A stretch of 49,856 nt of DNA from DATIRA01 sp964553405 (GCA_964553405.1 CAZKLS010000007.1:1-49856); one strand, 5' to 3'; positions 8,877-19,750 are shown, numbered from the stretch's first letter. Notes: generated by a model not told the origin, from the letters alone. Translations and numbers: made by a program.

Positions 8877-9866
8877 ATGCTCTCGATCGGCCCTTACCGG
8901 CTGGACGGCCGGGTCCTGCTCGCCCCGATGGCCGGCGTCGCAGACCTGCCTTTCCGCAGGCTGTGCCGTCGCTACGGAGCCGCGCTCGCTGCCGGCGAGA
9001 TGATCTCCGCCGACCCACGGCTCTGGGAGACCGACGAGTCGCGCCGCCGTCGCGACCACTCCGGCGAGCCCGGGCCCCGGATCGTGCAGATCGCCGGCGG
9101 CGACGCCGAGACCGTCGCGCTGGCGGCACGCCGCAACGTCGATGCGGGCGCCGAGATCATCGACATCAACATGGGCTGCCCGGCCAAGAAGGTCTGTCGC
9201 AAGGACGCAGGCTCGTCCCTGCTGCGCGACGAGTCACTGGTCGCGGACATTCTTGCCGCGACGGTACGGGCCGCGCAGGTACCGGTCACGCTGAAGATCC
9301 GCACGGGCTGGTCGACGGATCGCCGCAACGGAGTCACGATCGCCAGGATCGCCGAGGACTGCGGTATCAGCGCGCTCGCGGTCCACGGCCGTACCCGCGC
9401 CTGCCGCTTCACCGGCCAGGCCGAGTACGAGACGATCCGCGCGATCAAGGCCGCGATCCGCATCCCGGTCTTCGCCAACGGCGACATCGATTCCGCGCAG
9501 AAGGCGGTCGCCGTGCTCGCGCTGACCGGGGCCGACGGCGTGATGATCGGACGCGCCGCGCAGGGACGCCCGTGGATCTTCCGCGAGGTGCAGGCTGTGC
9601 TCGCCGGCGAGCCGGTCCCGGCCCCGCCGTCCGACGCGGAACTGCGTGATATGATCCTCGCGCATCTGCGCGATTTGTACGTCTTCTACGGCGTGGAAGC
9701 GGGGGTCAGAATCGCGCGTAAGCACTTGAACTGGTACTTCCGGGGGCGACCCGAGGCGCAGGCTTCCGTTGCAGAAGCGCTGCAGGCGACGTCTCCCGAA
9801 ACGCAGCTTGCGCTGGTGCGGGCCTCGCTCGAGGCTTCGCACTCCTCGACGGCGGAGGCCGCCTGA
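8877..9866 (+). CDS. dusB: tRNA-dihydrouridine synthase B
   Basis: FMN-dependent enzyme that reduces specific uridines in tRNA to dihydrouridine. It is 329 residues with LAPMAGVADLPFR near the N-terminus, the catalytic-cysteine motif INMGCPAKKV, KIRTGW, VHGRTR and GADGVMIGRAAQGRPWIF. The start ATG at 8877 lies just after the preceding stop; the open frame extends upstream only as overlap. It is followed by fis after 43 bases, the conserved dusB-fis operon of gammaproteobacteria. Confidence 0.96.
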   Translation: MLSIGPYRLDGRVLLAPMAGVADLPFRRLCRRYGAALAAGEMISADPRLWETDESRRRRDHSGEPGPRIVQIAGGDAETVALAARRNVDAGAEIIDINMGCPAKKVCRKDAGSSLLRDESLVADILAATVRAAQVPVTLKIRTGWSTDRRNGVTIARIAEDCGISALAVHGRTRACRFTGQAEYETIRAIKAAIRIPVFANGDIDSAQKAVAVLALTGADGVMIGRAAQGRPWIFREVQAVLAGEPVPAPPSDAELRDMILAHLRDLYVFYGVEAGVRIARKHLNWYFRGRPEAQASVAEALQATSPETQLALVRASLEASHSSTAEAA

Positions 9867-9909
9867 GCAGCAGCGCGCAGCGGGGCCCGAGTGGCCGGGG
9901 ATATTTTCG

Positions 9910-10209
9910 ATGGCATTACGCAAGAAGAGCAGGAGCCGCCGCGAGCAGAAGTCCGCCGGCGCGGCGGCCGGTCGGAACATCACGCTCAGGAGCCAGACCG
10001 AGACTGCGCTCGAGAACTACTTCACGAGCCTGAACGGGCACCGCCCGGGGCACCTCTACGAACTGGTGCTGCGGGAGGTCGAGGAACCGTTGTTCCGTGC
10101 GGTCCTCGACTACACCGACGGAAACCAGAGCCGTGCCGCCGACATTCTCGGCATCAATCGCGGCACGCTGCGCAAGAAACTCAAGGAATACGGCATCTCC
10201 GCGGACTGA
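9910..10209 (+). CDS. fis: DNA-binding protein Fis
   Basis: Nucleoid-associated protein and regulator of stable RNA and recombination. It is 99 residues, close to the 98 of E. coli Fis. The C-terminal half contains the helix-turn-helix: EPLFRAVLDYTDGNQSRAA, then ILGINRGTLRKKLKEYGI. The first 25 residues are basic (KKSRSRREQKS), unlike the E. coli N-terminus, so the Fis-invertase contact region is probably different. ATG at 9910 chosen; upstream open frame overlaps dusB. Co-transcription with dusB is the rule. Confidence 0.96.
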   Translation: MALRKKSRSRREQKSAGAAAGRNITLRSQTETALENYFTSLNGHRPGHLYELVLREVEEPLFRAVLDYTDGNQSRAADILGINRGTLRKKLKEYGISAD

Positions 10210-10218
10210 GGACCGAGC

Positions 10219-11781
10219 GTGAATCCACCGATCCGGCGCGCGCTGCTCAGCGTTTCGAACAAGGAAGGGCTGCTCGAATTCGCCCGGGCGCTGCGTGAGC
10301 GCGGCGTCGCGCTGCTGTCGACCGGCGGCACGGCATCGCTGCTGCGCGCCGACGGCATCGAAGTGACCGACGTGTCCGCGGTGACGGGCTTCCCCGAAAT
10401 CATGGACGGGCGGGTCAAGACGCTGCACCCGACGATCCACGGCGGCCTGCTCGGCCGCCGCGACGTCGACGAAGACGTGATGCGGGAGCACGGCATCGAG
10501 CCGATCGACCTGGTGGCCGTCAACCTGTATCCGTTCGCGGCGACGATCGCCCGGCCCGGCTGCAGCTTCGAGGAGGCCGTGGAGAACATCGACATCGGCG
10601 GACCCGCCATGGTCCGCGCCGCGGCGAAGAACCACGACCGCGTGGCGGTCGTAGTGGATCCGCTCGACTACGGCACCGTGACCGCCGAGATGGACCGTGG
10701 CGGCGGCGGCATCCCGGACGAGATGCGACTGCGACTGGCGACCAAGGCATACGCCCACACGGCACAGTACGACGCCGCGGTCGCCGCGTACCTGGACCGG
10801 GCGGCGCGTCCCTCGGTGGGCGAGTTTCCGGAGCTGCTTTCGCTGCAGTTCCGCAAGCGCATGGACCTGCGCTACGGGGAGAATCCGCACCAGAAGGCCG
10901 CTTTCTACGTCGCGAGCGACGTGCAGGGCGCGGGCCTCGGGTCGGCCTCCCAGCTGCAGGGCAAGGAGCTCTCGTACAACAATCTCGCCGACGCAGACAC
11001 GGCGCTCGAGTGCGTCCGGCAGTTCGAGCAGCCCGCCTGCGTGATCGTCAAGCACGCCAATCCCTGCGGCGTGGCGGTCGCGGCGACGACCCGCGAGGCG
11101 TACGACCGCGCGTTCCGCACGGATCCCACCTCGGCCTTCGGTGGCATCATCGCCTTCAACCGGCCGCTCGATGGCGAAACGGCGCAGGCCATCCTCGAGC
11201 GGCAGTTCGTCGAAGTCATCATCGCGCCGAGCGTGGACGCGACGGCGCGGGAGGACTGCGCGAAGAAGGAGAACCTGCGGCTGCTGGTGACCGGCGGGCT
11301 CACCCAGAGCAACTCGCGACTCGAGCTGCGCAGCGTGAACGGCGGCCTGCTGATACAAACGCGGGATGCCGGAATGGTCGCGCGCGGCGAGCTCCAGGTC
11401 GTGACGCGCCGGGGACCGACCGACGCCGAGTTCGCCGACCTGCTGTTCGCCTGGCAGGTGTGCAAGTACGTCAAGTCGAACGCCATCGTGTTCGCCCGCG
11501 ACGGCCTGACCGTAGGCATCGGGGCGGGCCAGATGAGCCGGGTCGTCTCGAGCCGCATCGCGGCCATGAAGGCCGCCGACGCCGGGCTCGACACCCGGGG
11601 CGCGGTCATGGCCTCGGACGCGTTCTTCCCGTTCCGCGACGGGCTCGACGCGGCGGTCGAGCACGGCATCGGCGCCGTGATACAACCCGGCGGGTCCAAG
11701 CGCGACGCCGAGGTGATCGCAGCGGCCGACGAGCACGGCATCGCGATGGTGTTCACCGGCATGCGGCACTTCCGCCACTGA
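10219..11781 (+). CDS. purH: Bifunctional AICAR formyltransferase / IMP cyclohydrolase
   Basis: Last two steps of de novo IMP synthesis (EC 2.1.2.3 and 3.5.4.10). It is 520 residues. The N-terminal cyclohydrolase domain (about 1-200) starts RRALLSVSNKEGLLEFA and holds STGGTA and RVKTLHPTIHGG. The C-terminal transformylase domain carries DLRYGENPHQKAAFY and IVKHANPCGVA. The start is GTG at 10219, ten bases after fis; no in-frame ATG fits. purH-purD order downstream of fis is conserved with Pseudomonas. Confidence 0.98.
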   Translation: MNPPIRRALLSVSNKEGLLEFARALRERGVALLSTGGTASLLRADGIEVTDVSAVTGFPEIMDGRVKTLHPTIHGGLLGRRDVDEDVMREHGIEPIDLVAVNLYPFAATIARPGCSFEEAVENIDIGGPAMVRAAAKNHDRVAVVVDPLDYGTVTAEMDRGGGGIPDEMRLRLATKAYAHTAQYDAAVAAYLDRAARPSVGEFPELLSLQFRKRMDLRYGENPHQKAAFYVASDVQGAGLGSASQLQGKELSYNNLADADTALECVRQFEQPACVIVKHANPCGVAVAATTREAYDRAFRTDPTSAFGGIIAFNRPLDGETAQAILERQFVEVIIAPSVDATAREDCAKKENLRLLVTGGLTQSNSRLELRSVNGGLLIQTRDAGMVARGELQVVTRRGPTDAEFADLLFAWQVCKYVKSNAIVFARDGLTVGIGAGQMSRVVSSRIAAMKAADAGLDTRGAVMASDAFFPFRDGLDAAVEHGIGAVIQPGGSKRDAEVIAAADEHGIAMVFTGMRHFRH

Positions 11782-11823
11782 ACGGTGCCCTGAACGGCGT
11801 CGTCGAAACGCTGAGGTAGCGAA

Positions 11824-13137
11824 ATGAAGGTCCTGATCATCGGCTCGGGTGGCCGCGAGCACGCGCTGGCCTGGTGCGTTGCCCGCTCACGGCGCGTGAC
11901 CGAGGTCTTCGTCGCGCCCGGCAACGCCGGCACGGCGTCCGAGCCGCGCTGTACCAACGTCGACGTCGCGTCCGACGACATTCCGGCGCTACTGCGCTTC
12001 GCCAGCGAGCACGGCATCGACCTGACGATCGTCGGCCCGGAGGCGCCGCTCGTGCTCGGGATCACGGACGAGTTCAGCGCCGCGGGCCTGCGCTGCTTCG
12101 GACCGAGCCGGGCCGCCTCGCAACTGGAAGGCTCGAAGTCCTTTACCAAGGACTTCCTGGCCAGGCACGGCATCCCGACCGCCGCCTACGGGACGTTCAC
12201 GCGCCAGGACTTCGACCCGCAGTGGGTCCGGCGCCAGCCGACGCCGCTGGTCGTCAAGGCCGACGGCCTGGCCTCGGGCAAGGGCGTGATCATCTGCGCG
12301 AGCCACGACGAGGCGATCGAGGCCGCGCAGGCGATGTTCGAGGGCCGCTTCGGTCCCGCCGGCGAGCGAGTCGTCGTCGAGGAGTTCCTCGAGGGCGAGG
12401 AGGCGAGCTTCATCGCGATGGTCGACGGCCAGCACGTGCTGCCGCTGGCGACCTCGCAGGACCACAAGCGGCTGCTCGACGGCGATGCCGGCCCGAACAC
12501 CGGCGGCATGGGGGCCTACTCCCCGGCACCGGTCGTCAGCCCACAGGTTCACGAGCGCATCATGCAGCAGGTGATGCTGCCGACCGTGCGCGCGCTCGCG
12601 GACGAGAACGCTCCGTACGTCGGTTTCCTGTACGCCGGGTTGATGATCTCAGCGGACGGTCAGCCGAAGGTGCTCGAATTCAATTGCCGTTTCGGCGACC
12701 CCGAGACCCAGCCCATCCTGGCGCGCATGCGCTCCGACCTCACCGAGCTCTGCGACGCCGCGCTGGACGGGCGCCTCGCCGAAGCCAGCGTGGACTGGGA
12801 CCCGCGGGCGGCCGTGGGCGTCGTGCTCGCCGCAGCAGGCTACCCGGACAGCGTTCGCAAGGGCGACGTGATCCACGGGCTCGAGGACGTCACGTCCGTC
12901 GCGGGCAAGGTGTTCCACGCCGGCACGGCCCGCCGCGGCGACGCAGTCGTCACGAACGGCGGCCGGGTCTTGTGTGCGGTCGGGCTCGGCGGCACGGTCG
13001 GCGAGGCCCGGCAGCAGGCCTACGCGCTGGTGAGCGCGATCTGCTGGGACGGCATGCAGTTCAGGCGCGACATCGGCTACCGGGCAGTGGCCCGCGAGGG
13101 CGCGGCCGCACGGTCTCAGCGGCAGCCGTCCACATAG
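11824..13137 (+). CDS. purD: Phosphoribosylamine-glycine ligase
   Basis: ATP-grasp enzyme that joins glycine to phosphoribosylamine in purine synthesis (EC 6.3.4.13). It is 437 residues. Seen: the start MKVLIIGSGGREHALAW, VGPEAPLVLGI, the ATP-grasp region with VKADGLASGKGVI, and TGGMGAYSPAPVV. The last 22 bases overlap the 3' end of a convergent lipoprotein gene. The C-terminal tail (AREGAAARSQRQPST) is low in conservation. Confidence 0.98.
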   Translation: MKVLIIGSGGREHALAWCVARSRRVTEVFVAPGNAGTASEPRCTNVDVASDDIPALLRFASEHGIDLTIVGPEAPLVLGITDEFSAAGLRCFGPSRAASQLEGSKSFTKDFLARHGIPTAAYGTFTRQDFDPQWVRRQPTPLVVKADGLASGKGVIICASHDEAIEAAQAMFEGRFGPAGERVVVEEFLEGEEASFIAMVDGQHVLPLATSQDHKRLLDGDAGPNTGGMGAYSPAPVVSPQVHERIMQQVMLPTVRALADENAPYVGFLYAGLMISADGQPKVLEFNCRFGDPETQPILARMRSDLTELCDAALDGRLAEASVDWDPRAAVGVVLAAAGYPDSVRKGDVIHGLEDVTSVAGKVFHAGTARRGDAVVTNGGRVLCAVGLGGTVGEARQQAYALVSAICWDGMQFRRDIGYRAVAREGAAARSQRQPST

Positions 13138-13604
13138 CCGACGGAGGGCTCGACGCCGGCGCGGATCGCGACGATCTTGTTGCCCACCGCCTCCATGATG
13201 ATGGCGTGCCGGCCGTCCCCGGCCGGAAAGAGCAGGTAGACGCCGTCGAAGATGTTCTCGTTGTTGCGGATCAACACGTCCGGATAGAGCCGTACGACCG
13301 AGTCCATCGTATCGCCGATCTGCACGCCGAGTTCGGTACGCACACCGGGGCTCGTATCAGCCCGGGTGATCACGCCGTCCTCGACCATGAAGCGCAGGCC
13401 GGGCAGCGCGTCGAACTCGACGAACTGGCACGCGGTGTCGGTGATCCGGCCCGCGACGCTCTCGCCGAGCAGCACCTCGGTCTCCGCGAGCGATCCACCG
13501 AACGCCACCGCGCCGACGCCGTTGTAGCGCAGCACCGGCGCCGTCGAGGAGCAGCCCGTGACGGCGGCGACCAGCAGCAGCACCAGGGTCCTCATGTCAG
13601 CCAC
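13116..13604 (-). CDS. Putative lipoprotein, function unknown
   Basis: About 160 residues, beginning with a lipoprotein signal (MRTLVLLLVAAVTGC; lipobox VTGC), so the mature protein should be lipid-anchored in the envelope. The body includes GVGAVAFGGSLAETEVLLG and ends near VDGCR. It alternates small beta-like stretches and resembles proteins that compare calculated offsets, but I recognise no family. The start may be GTG at 13604 (GGAAG five to six bases upstream) or ATG at 13595. Its 3' end overlaps convergent purD by 22 bases. It follows the EamA gene in the same direction. Confidence 0.7.
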   Translation of the reverse strand: MADMRTLVLLLVAAVTGCSSTAPVLRYNGVGAVAFGGSLAETEVLLGESVAGRITDTACQFVEFDALPGLRFMVEDGVITRADTSPGVRTELGVQIGDTMDSVVRLYPDVLIRNNENIFDGVYLLFPAGDGRHAIIMEAVGNKIVAIRAGVEPSVGYVDGCR

Positions 13605-13678
13605 TCGAGTCTTCCCGTCCGGATCCGGCCGCTAGCATAACCTGCCCCAGCGCGGGCCGGGGACCGCGCAGCGACGGC

Positions 13679-14545
13679 TCAGGCCGACGTGGCACGGCGC
13701 TCGCGGGCCAGCAGGTACAGTCCCGCGCTGGTCACGATCGCGCCACCGAGCACCGTCACCCCGTCCGGCAGCACGTTCCAGATCGCGAGGTCCAGCGCGA
13801 CGCCCCAGATCAGCGCCGTGTACTCGAACGGCGCCACGACCGAGGCCGGTGCCGCGCGGAAGGCCTCGGTGATCAGTTGCTGCCCGAGCGTGCCGGTCAG
13901 GCCGATGCCGAGCAGCAGCCAGCCGTGCTCGAGGCGCAGGTCCTGCCAGGCCGGCAATGCCAGCAGCCCGGCGCCGACCGCGAGCGCGGCCGTGAACGAG
14001 AACACCATGCTCTCGGTCGTGTCCGTGCGCGCCAGCAGCCGCAGGCTCACCGCGGCGAGGGCGTAGCAGCACATCGCCACGACCGCGGCCAGCGACGCGG
14101 CAGACACCCACTGCCCGCCCCTCGGCCGCAGCATCAGCAGCACGCCGGCGAGGCCCACCGCGATCGCGACCCACTGCGCCCGGCTGACGCGTTCGCCGAG
14201 GAACGGAATCGACAGCGCCACGATCAGCAGCGGGGCGAACATGAATATCGAGTAGGTGACCGCGAGCGAGGACTCGCGCACCGCATAGACGAAGCTCGTC
14301 AGCATCAGCACGGCGAGCACGCCGCGCAGCGCGTGCAGCGGCAGGTTGACCGGGCGCAGCCGCGCGAGCCGGCCCCGCAGCAGCACCGGCAGCAGTATGA
14401 ACGGCAGCGAGGTCGCGCCGCGCAGGAAGCTCACCTGCATCGGCGGATAGTGGGCCGCGAGCAGCTTGAGCTGCGCATCCATGGCCGAGAACGCGGCCAC
14501 GGCCAGCGTCATCGCGAGGATGCCTTTCAGGTTTCCTGGCTGCAT
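13679..14545 (-). CDS. EamA/DMT-family transporter
   Basis: 288-residue inner-membrane protein with ten predicted hydrophobic helices in two EamA repeats, typical of the drug/metabolite transporter superfamily. The first repeat has FSAMDAQLKLLA and FLRG; the second has YALAAVSLRLLARTD and FEYTALIWGVALDLAIW. The substrate cannot be read from sequence. I chose the ATG at 14545 just before the first helix; a GTG at 14578 would add 11 residues. It lies downstream of rho on the same strand, with only about 65 bases between. Confidence 0.88.
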   Translation of the reverse strand: MQPGNLKGILAMTLAVAAFSAMDAQLKLLAAHYPPMQVSFLRGATSLPFILLPVLLRGRLARLRPVNLPLHALRGVLAVLMLTSFVYAVRESSLAVTYSIFMFAPLLIVALSIPFLGERVSRAQWVAIAVGLAGVLLMLRPRGGQWVSAASLAAVVAMCCYALAAVSLRLLARTDTTESMVFSFTAALAVGAGLLALPAWQDLRLEHGWLLLGIGLTGTLGQQLITEAFRAAPASVVAPFEYTALIWGVALDLAIWNVLPDGVTVLGGAIVTSAGLYLLARERRATSA

Positions 14546-14611
14546 CTCGAACCGGGCGGACGACCGGTCCCCGCTCACCGGGGCCCGCGCTGCCGGACCC
14601 CGTGGCCTGCC

Positions 14612-16048
<1,437 letters not shown>

Positions 16049-16059
16049 GGGGGGGCCTC

Positions 16060-16386
16060 TCACAGCTTGCTGTCGAGAAAGGCGGCTACGTCGGCCTTGC
16101 GGACCGCGCCGATCTTCTGACCCTCGGCCTGACCGTTCTTGAACAGGATCAGCGTCGGGATTCCCCTGACGTTGAACTGCATCGGCGTGCGCGGATTCTC
16201 GTCCACGTTCATCTTGGCGACGACCAGCCGGCCGGCGTACTCGGCGGCGACCTCGTCGAGAATCGGGGCGATCATCTTGCACGGGCCGCACCATTCGGCC
16301 CAGAAATCGAGCAGCACGGGCTGCTCGGACTTGAGCACGTCCTGCTCGAAGCTCGAATCGGTGACATGAACGATCTGCTGGCTCAC
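16060..16386 (-). CDS. trxA: Thioredoxin 1
   Basis: 108-residue general cytosolic disulfide reductase. It has the canonical active site WAEWCGPCKMIAP, the FDLLE-equivalent EVAAEYAGRLVVAKMNVDENP, and the cis-proline loop RGIPTLILFKNG. The start is GTG at 16386, supported by a strong GGAGGT Shine-Dalgarno seven bases upstream. It sits before rho in the same direction and is divergent from rhlB, the same arrangement as in E. coli. It should be reduced by thioredoxin reductase and donate electrons to DsbD. Confidence 0.98.
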   Translation of the reverse strand: MSQQIVHVTDSSFEQDVLKSEQPVLLDFWAEWCGPCKMIAPILDEVAAEYAGRLVVAKMNVDENPRTPMQFNVRGIPTLILFKNGQAEGQKIGAVRKADVAAFLDSKL

Positions 16387-16685
16387 CAGAGACTACCTCC
16401 GCTGGCGTCTAGAGTGTTTGGGTATCGGGTGTCGTCGGGGATGGGTTGATGGGGAAACGGCGCGGGATATCGAGTGACGGCGCGTTCCGACTGAGGCAAA
16501 CTACTTGGATTGCTGATAAGTACCCTGAATTCTGGAATCCCGGTGCGCCGGCTCGGAAAGTCGGGCTTCGGTACCCGACGGGACGGCGTTCACTTCTGGC
16601 GGGAGCGGATTGATCCGCGGTCAGGCGTGTATTTCAACCCGCTTTGGAGCAATTTGCAAGACCGCCGACTGCGGCTACCCAACTG
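16387..16685. other. Divergent intergenic region between trxA and rhlB
   Basis: This 299-base stretch has no convincing ORF. It is less GC-rich than the genes, notably around 16500-16535 (CTACTTGGATTGCTGATAAG), and must hold promoters for both trxA-rho and rhlB. No hexamer pair close enough to the sigma-70 consensus stands out to place either promoter with confidence. No terminator or long inverted repeat was seen. Confidence 0.5.
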
Positions 16686-18170
16686 ATGTCTGAAACCCAC
16701 CTCACAGAAGTCTCCTTCACCAACCTGCACCTGCCCGAGGCCCTGTCGCGCGGCATCGCCGACGCCGGGTTCGAGCGCTGCACCCCGATCCAGGCCCAGA
16801 CGCTGCCCAAGGCCCTGGCGGGGTTCGACATCGCCGGACAGGCCCAGACCGGGACGGGCAAGACCGCGGCATTCCTGATCGCGCTGTACGCAGCCCTGCT
16901 GCGGCGCGAGGTACCGCCGACGCGACGGACCAACGCCCCCCGCGCGCTGATCATCGCGCCGACCCGCGAGCTGGCCGTGCAGATCCATCATGACGCGGAG
17001 ATCCTCGGCCAGTACACGGGCCTGAGCCTCGGGCTGGCGTTCGGCGGAGTGGACTACGAGAAGCAGCGGCGCGAACTCGAGCGCGGCGTGGACGTGCTGA
17101 TGGGCACGCCGGGCCGGCTGATCGACTTCTACAAGCAGCGCGTAATCGACCTGAACTCGGTGCAGGTACTGGTGCTGGACGAGGCGGACAGGATGTTCGA
17201 CCTCGGCTTCATCAGCGACATCCGCTACATCCTGCGGCGGCTGCCGGCGCCGGGCGAGCGCCTGAACATGCTCTTCTCCGCGACGCTCTCCCAGCGCGTG
17301 CTCGAACTCGCCTTCGAGCACATGAACGACCCGGAACTGGTGCAGATCGAACCCGAGAAGCTGACCGTCGACCGCGTCCGGCAGGTCATGTACTTCCCCT
17401 CGATGGAAGAGAAGCCGCGCCTGCTGGTGGGCCTGCTGCGCTCGATGGACCCGACGCGGACCATGGTCTTCGTCAACCGGCGCACGGCGGCGGACCACCT
17501 GGCGAACCTGCTGCGTGCCAACGGGTTCAACGCCGAGGCGATTTCCGGCGACGTGCCGCAGCGCAAGCGATTGCGCATGCTGCAGGACTTTCACCGCGGC
17601 GAGCTCGCGATCCTGATCGGCACCGACGTGGCCTCGCGCGGACTGCACATTCCGGACGTCAGCCACGTCTTCAACTACGACCTGCCGCAGGACCCCGAGG
17701 ACTACGTCCACCGGATCGGCCGCACCGCGCGAGCCGGCGCCGAAGGTGAAGCGATCAGCCTCGGTTGCGAGGACTACGTGGCTTCGCTGCCGGACATCGA
17801 GGACTACATCGCACAGAAGATCCCGGTGGCGCCGGTCACCGAGGAACTGCTCGCCGAGATCACGGTCCCGCCCCGGGAACGCAGGGGTCCGGCCCGCGGT
17901 GGCCCGGGTGGCCGCCGCGACCGGCACGGCGGCGAGCGCGGTGCCGCGCGGGGCCGCGACCGTGGGCCGCGGCGAAGCTCCTCGCGGCCGGGCCCGCAGC
18001 CCTCGACCCGCTCGTCGGGACCGGCGGCCGCGGAGCCGCACAAGGCCGAACCGGGCGGCGGAACCGAGGAAACCCCATCCCCGGCGCCAGCCAAGCGACG
18101 CCGACGCCGGCGCAAGCCGGCCGGCGCGAAGGGTTCGCCCGGGCAGACGCCGCCGCCGGCGGAGAGCTGA
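16686..18170 (+). CDS. rhlB: ATP-dependent RNA helicase RhlB
   Basis: DEAD-box helicase of the RNA degradosome. The N-terminus MSETHLTEVSF and TPIQAQTLPKALAG match RhlB. Motifs: AQTGTGKTAAF (I), APTRELAVQIH (Ia), DEAD in VLVLDEADRMFDLGF, SAT in FSATLS, and the C-terminal DVASRGLHIP and HRIGRTARAG. The ATG at 16686 gives 494 residues. The last ~110 residues are a basic, Arg/Gly/Pro-rich disordered tail ending in KRRRRRRKP and APPAES-like sequence, longer than the E. coli tail. Divergent from trxA-rho, as in E. coli. Confidence 0.96.
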   Translation: MSETHLTEVSFTNLHLPEALSRGIADAGFERCTPIQAQTLPKALAGFDIAGQAQTGTGKTAAFLIALYAALLRREVPPTRRTNAPRALIIAPTRELAVQIHHDAEILGQYTGLSLGLAFGGVDYEKQRRELERGVDVLMGTPGRLIDFYKQRVIDLNSVQVLVLDEADRMFDLGFISDIRYILRRLPAPGERLNMLFSATLSQRVLELAFEHMNDPELVQIEPEKLTVDRVRQVMYFPSMEEKPRLLVGLLRSMDPTRTMVFVNRRTAADHLANLLRANGFNAEAISGDVPQRKRLRMLQDFHRGELAILIGTDVASRGLHIPDVSHVFNYDLPQDPEDYVHRIGRTARAGAEGEAISLGCEDYVASLPDIEDYIAQKIPVAPVTEELLAEITVPPRERRGPARGGPGGRRDRHGGERGAARGRDRGPRRSSSRPGPQPSTRSSGPAAAEPHKAEPGGGTEETPSPAPAKRRRRRRKPAGAKGSPGQTPPPAES

Positions 18171-18179
18171 ACGCCGGCT

Positions 18180-18866
18180 TCAGGGTGCGAGTTCCGACAG
18201 CGAGCGAACGCCGCGGAACTCCGCCGCGGGACGGACCGGCGGGCGCGTAGAGTCCGGCCAGGTCAGCTGGTACAGCCAGGCGATTCCGGCCTCCCGGGCG
18301 GCGCGCAGCACGGCGGGGCTGTCGTCCACGAACAGCGCCTTTTCCAGGTCCACGTGGTGCCAGTCCCGCAGCCTCTGCCAGAAGAGCGGCGATTCCTTCG
18401 GCGCACCGTAGCCGTGCGAGGACACGAGTTCATCGAAGTGATCGGCGAGCGCGGTCCGGCGGTTCTTGATGTCGAGGCTGACCGGGTGCGCATTGGTCGT
18501 CAGCAGCAGTCGCCGGCCGGTGGCACGGACCGCGTGCAGGAACCCGACCGCCCCGGGGAGGTAGCGAACATGACCGCTCATCCGGCGCTTCAGCCCGGCG
18601 ACGTCGAAACCCAGTTCCTCGCTCCAGTGATCGACGCAATACCACTCGAGCGTGCCGCGGAGCGCGTCGAAGCGGGGCTTCAGCTCGGCCCAGGCCTCTC
18701 GCTGCGTCAGCCCGCGCGACGCACCCCAGGCGCGCGGCAACGCCTCGAGCCAGAACAGGTTGTCGAAGCGCAGGTCGAGCACGGTGCCGTCCATGTCCAG
18801 GCAGACCGTCTCGATCCGGGCCCAGTCGGGCGGAAAGCGCGTGGCCGATTCGAGACGGGCTTGCAC
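18180..18866 (-). CDS. yrfG: HAD-family GMP/IMP nucleotidase, YrfG-like
   Basis: Haloacid dehalogenase-fold phosphatase. The pattern ETVCLDMDGTVLDLRFDNLFW (here quoted as the DMDGT nucleophile motif and LRFDN) followed by WLEALPRAWG is characteristic of YrfG, which dephosphorylates GMP and IMP. Other HAD motifs: LLTTNAH (II) and FVDDSPAVLRAA (IV). I chose GTG at 18866 (228 residues). An ATG at 18938 is in frame but would overlap the start of divergent cysQ and cross its likely promoter. It ends nine bases from the convergent rhlB stop. Confidence 0.87.
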   Translation of the reverse strand: MQARLESATRFPPDWARIETVCLDMDGTVLDLRFDNLFWLEALPRAWGASRGLTQREAWAELKPRFDALRGTLEWYCVDHWSEELGFDVAGLKRRMSGHVRYLPGAVGFLHAVRATGRRLLLTTNAHPVSLDIKNRRTALADHFDELVSSHGYGAPKESPLFWQRLRDWHHVDLEKALFVDDSPAVLRAAREAGIAWLYQLTWPDSTRPPVRPAAEFRGVRSLSELAP

Positions 18867-18898
18867 GGGGCGCAGCGGCGGGATTCGTGGCGGGGCGG

Positions 18899-18904
18899 CT
18901 ATGA
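18899..18904 (+). promoter_or_regulatory. Putative -10 box for cysQ
   Basis: TATGAT matches 5 of 6 bases of the sigma-70 -10 hexamer and lies 34 bases before the cysQ TTG start. No strong -35 box is visible 17 bases upstream. Its position is the main reason for preferring a downstream start for the divergent phosphatase gene. Confidence 0.45.
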
Positions 18905-18937
18905 TAGGCGCTTCCCCCGCCAGCCGAGGATCCCGCA

Positions 18938-19747
18938 TTGACTACCCGCGTTCACGCCGACCCGGCGGCACTTCTCCCCGCGGTGCTGGAACTCGTCCGC
19001 GACGCCGCCACCGCCATCCTCGGGATATACGCGTCACCCCAGCAGGTGGAGTACAAGGCCGACGCGTCTCCGCTGACCGAGGCCGACCGCGCGGCGCATG
19101 AGATTCTCGCGCATGGGCTGTCGCGACTGGAACCGGCGATCCCGGTGCTCTCCGAGGAGGCCGCCGACCTGCACCGGTACGAGGCGCGTCGCGGACTCGA
19201 CGAGTTCTGGCTGGTGGACCCGCTCGACGGCACGAAGGAGTTCATCAACCGCAACGGCGAGTTCACCGTCAACGTCGCGCTGATCCGCAGGCACCGGCCG
19301 GTCCTCGGCGTCGTTTCGGCGCCGGCGCTCGGGTTGACCTACTACGCCGCCGAGGGACACGGGGCCTATCGCCAGGCCGACGGATCCGCGCCGGAGCCGA
19401 TCGCGGTGCGGCCGGCGGCGAAGCCGCCAGTGGTCGTCGGCAGCCGTTCGCACCGCGGCGACTCGCTCGACGCGCTGCTCGGGCGGATCGGACCCTGCGA
19501 AATGCGCCCGATGGGCAGCGCGTTGAAGTTCTGCCTGGTGGCCGAGGGGACGGCGGATTTCTACCCCCGCCTCGGCCCGACCTCGGAATGGGACACGGCA
19601 GCCGCGCAGGCCGTGCTCGAGGTCGCCGGCGGCGCGGTGACGACGCTGGACGGCGCCCCGCTGCGGTACAACGAGCGAGACACGCTGCTGAACCCGCACT
19701 TCATCGCCTTCGGCGACAAGACCCGCAACTGGCGGCAGTACTTCTAG
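18938..19747 (+). CDS. cysQ: 3'(2'),5'-bisphosphate nucleotidase CysQ
   Basis: Mg-dependent, lithium-sensitive phosphatase that converts 3'-phosphoadenosine 5'-phosphate to AMP, clearing the by-product of sulfate assimilation. It is 269 residues of the inositol monophosphatase fold. Metal-site motifs: SEEA (after IPVL), WLVDPLDGTKEFINRNGEF, and GPTSEWDTAAAQAVLE near the C-terminus. The start is TTG at 18938, preceded by CGAGGA. It heads a plus-strand run with the DUF3301 gene three bases after its stop. Confidence 0.96.
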   Translation: MTTRVHADPAALLPAVLELVRDAATAILGIYASPQQVEYKADASPLTEADRAAHEILAHGLSRLEPAIPVLSEEAADLHRYEARRGLDEFWLVDPLDGTKEFINRNGEFTVNVALIRRHRPVLGVVSAPALGLTYYAAEGHGAYRQADGSAPEPIAVRPAAKPPVVVGSRSHRGDSLDALLGRIGPCEMRPMGSALKFCLVAEGTADFYPRLGPTSEWDTAAAQAVLEVAGGAVTTLDGAPLRYNERDTLLNPHFIAFGDKTRNWRQYF

Positions 19748-19750
19748 CGC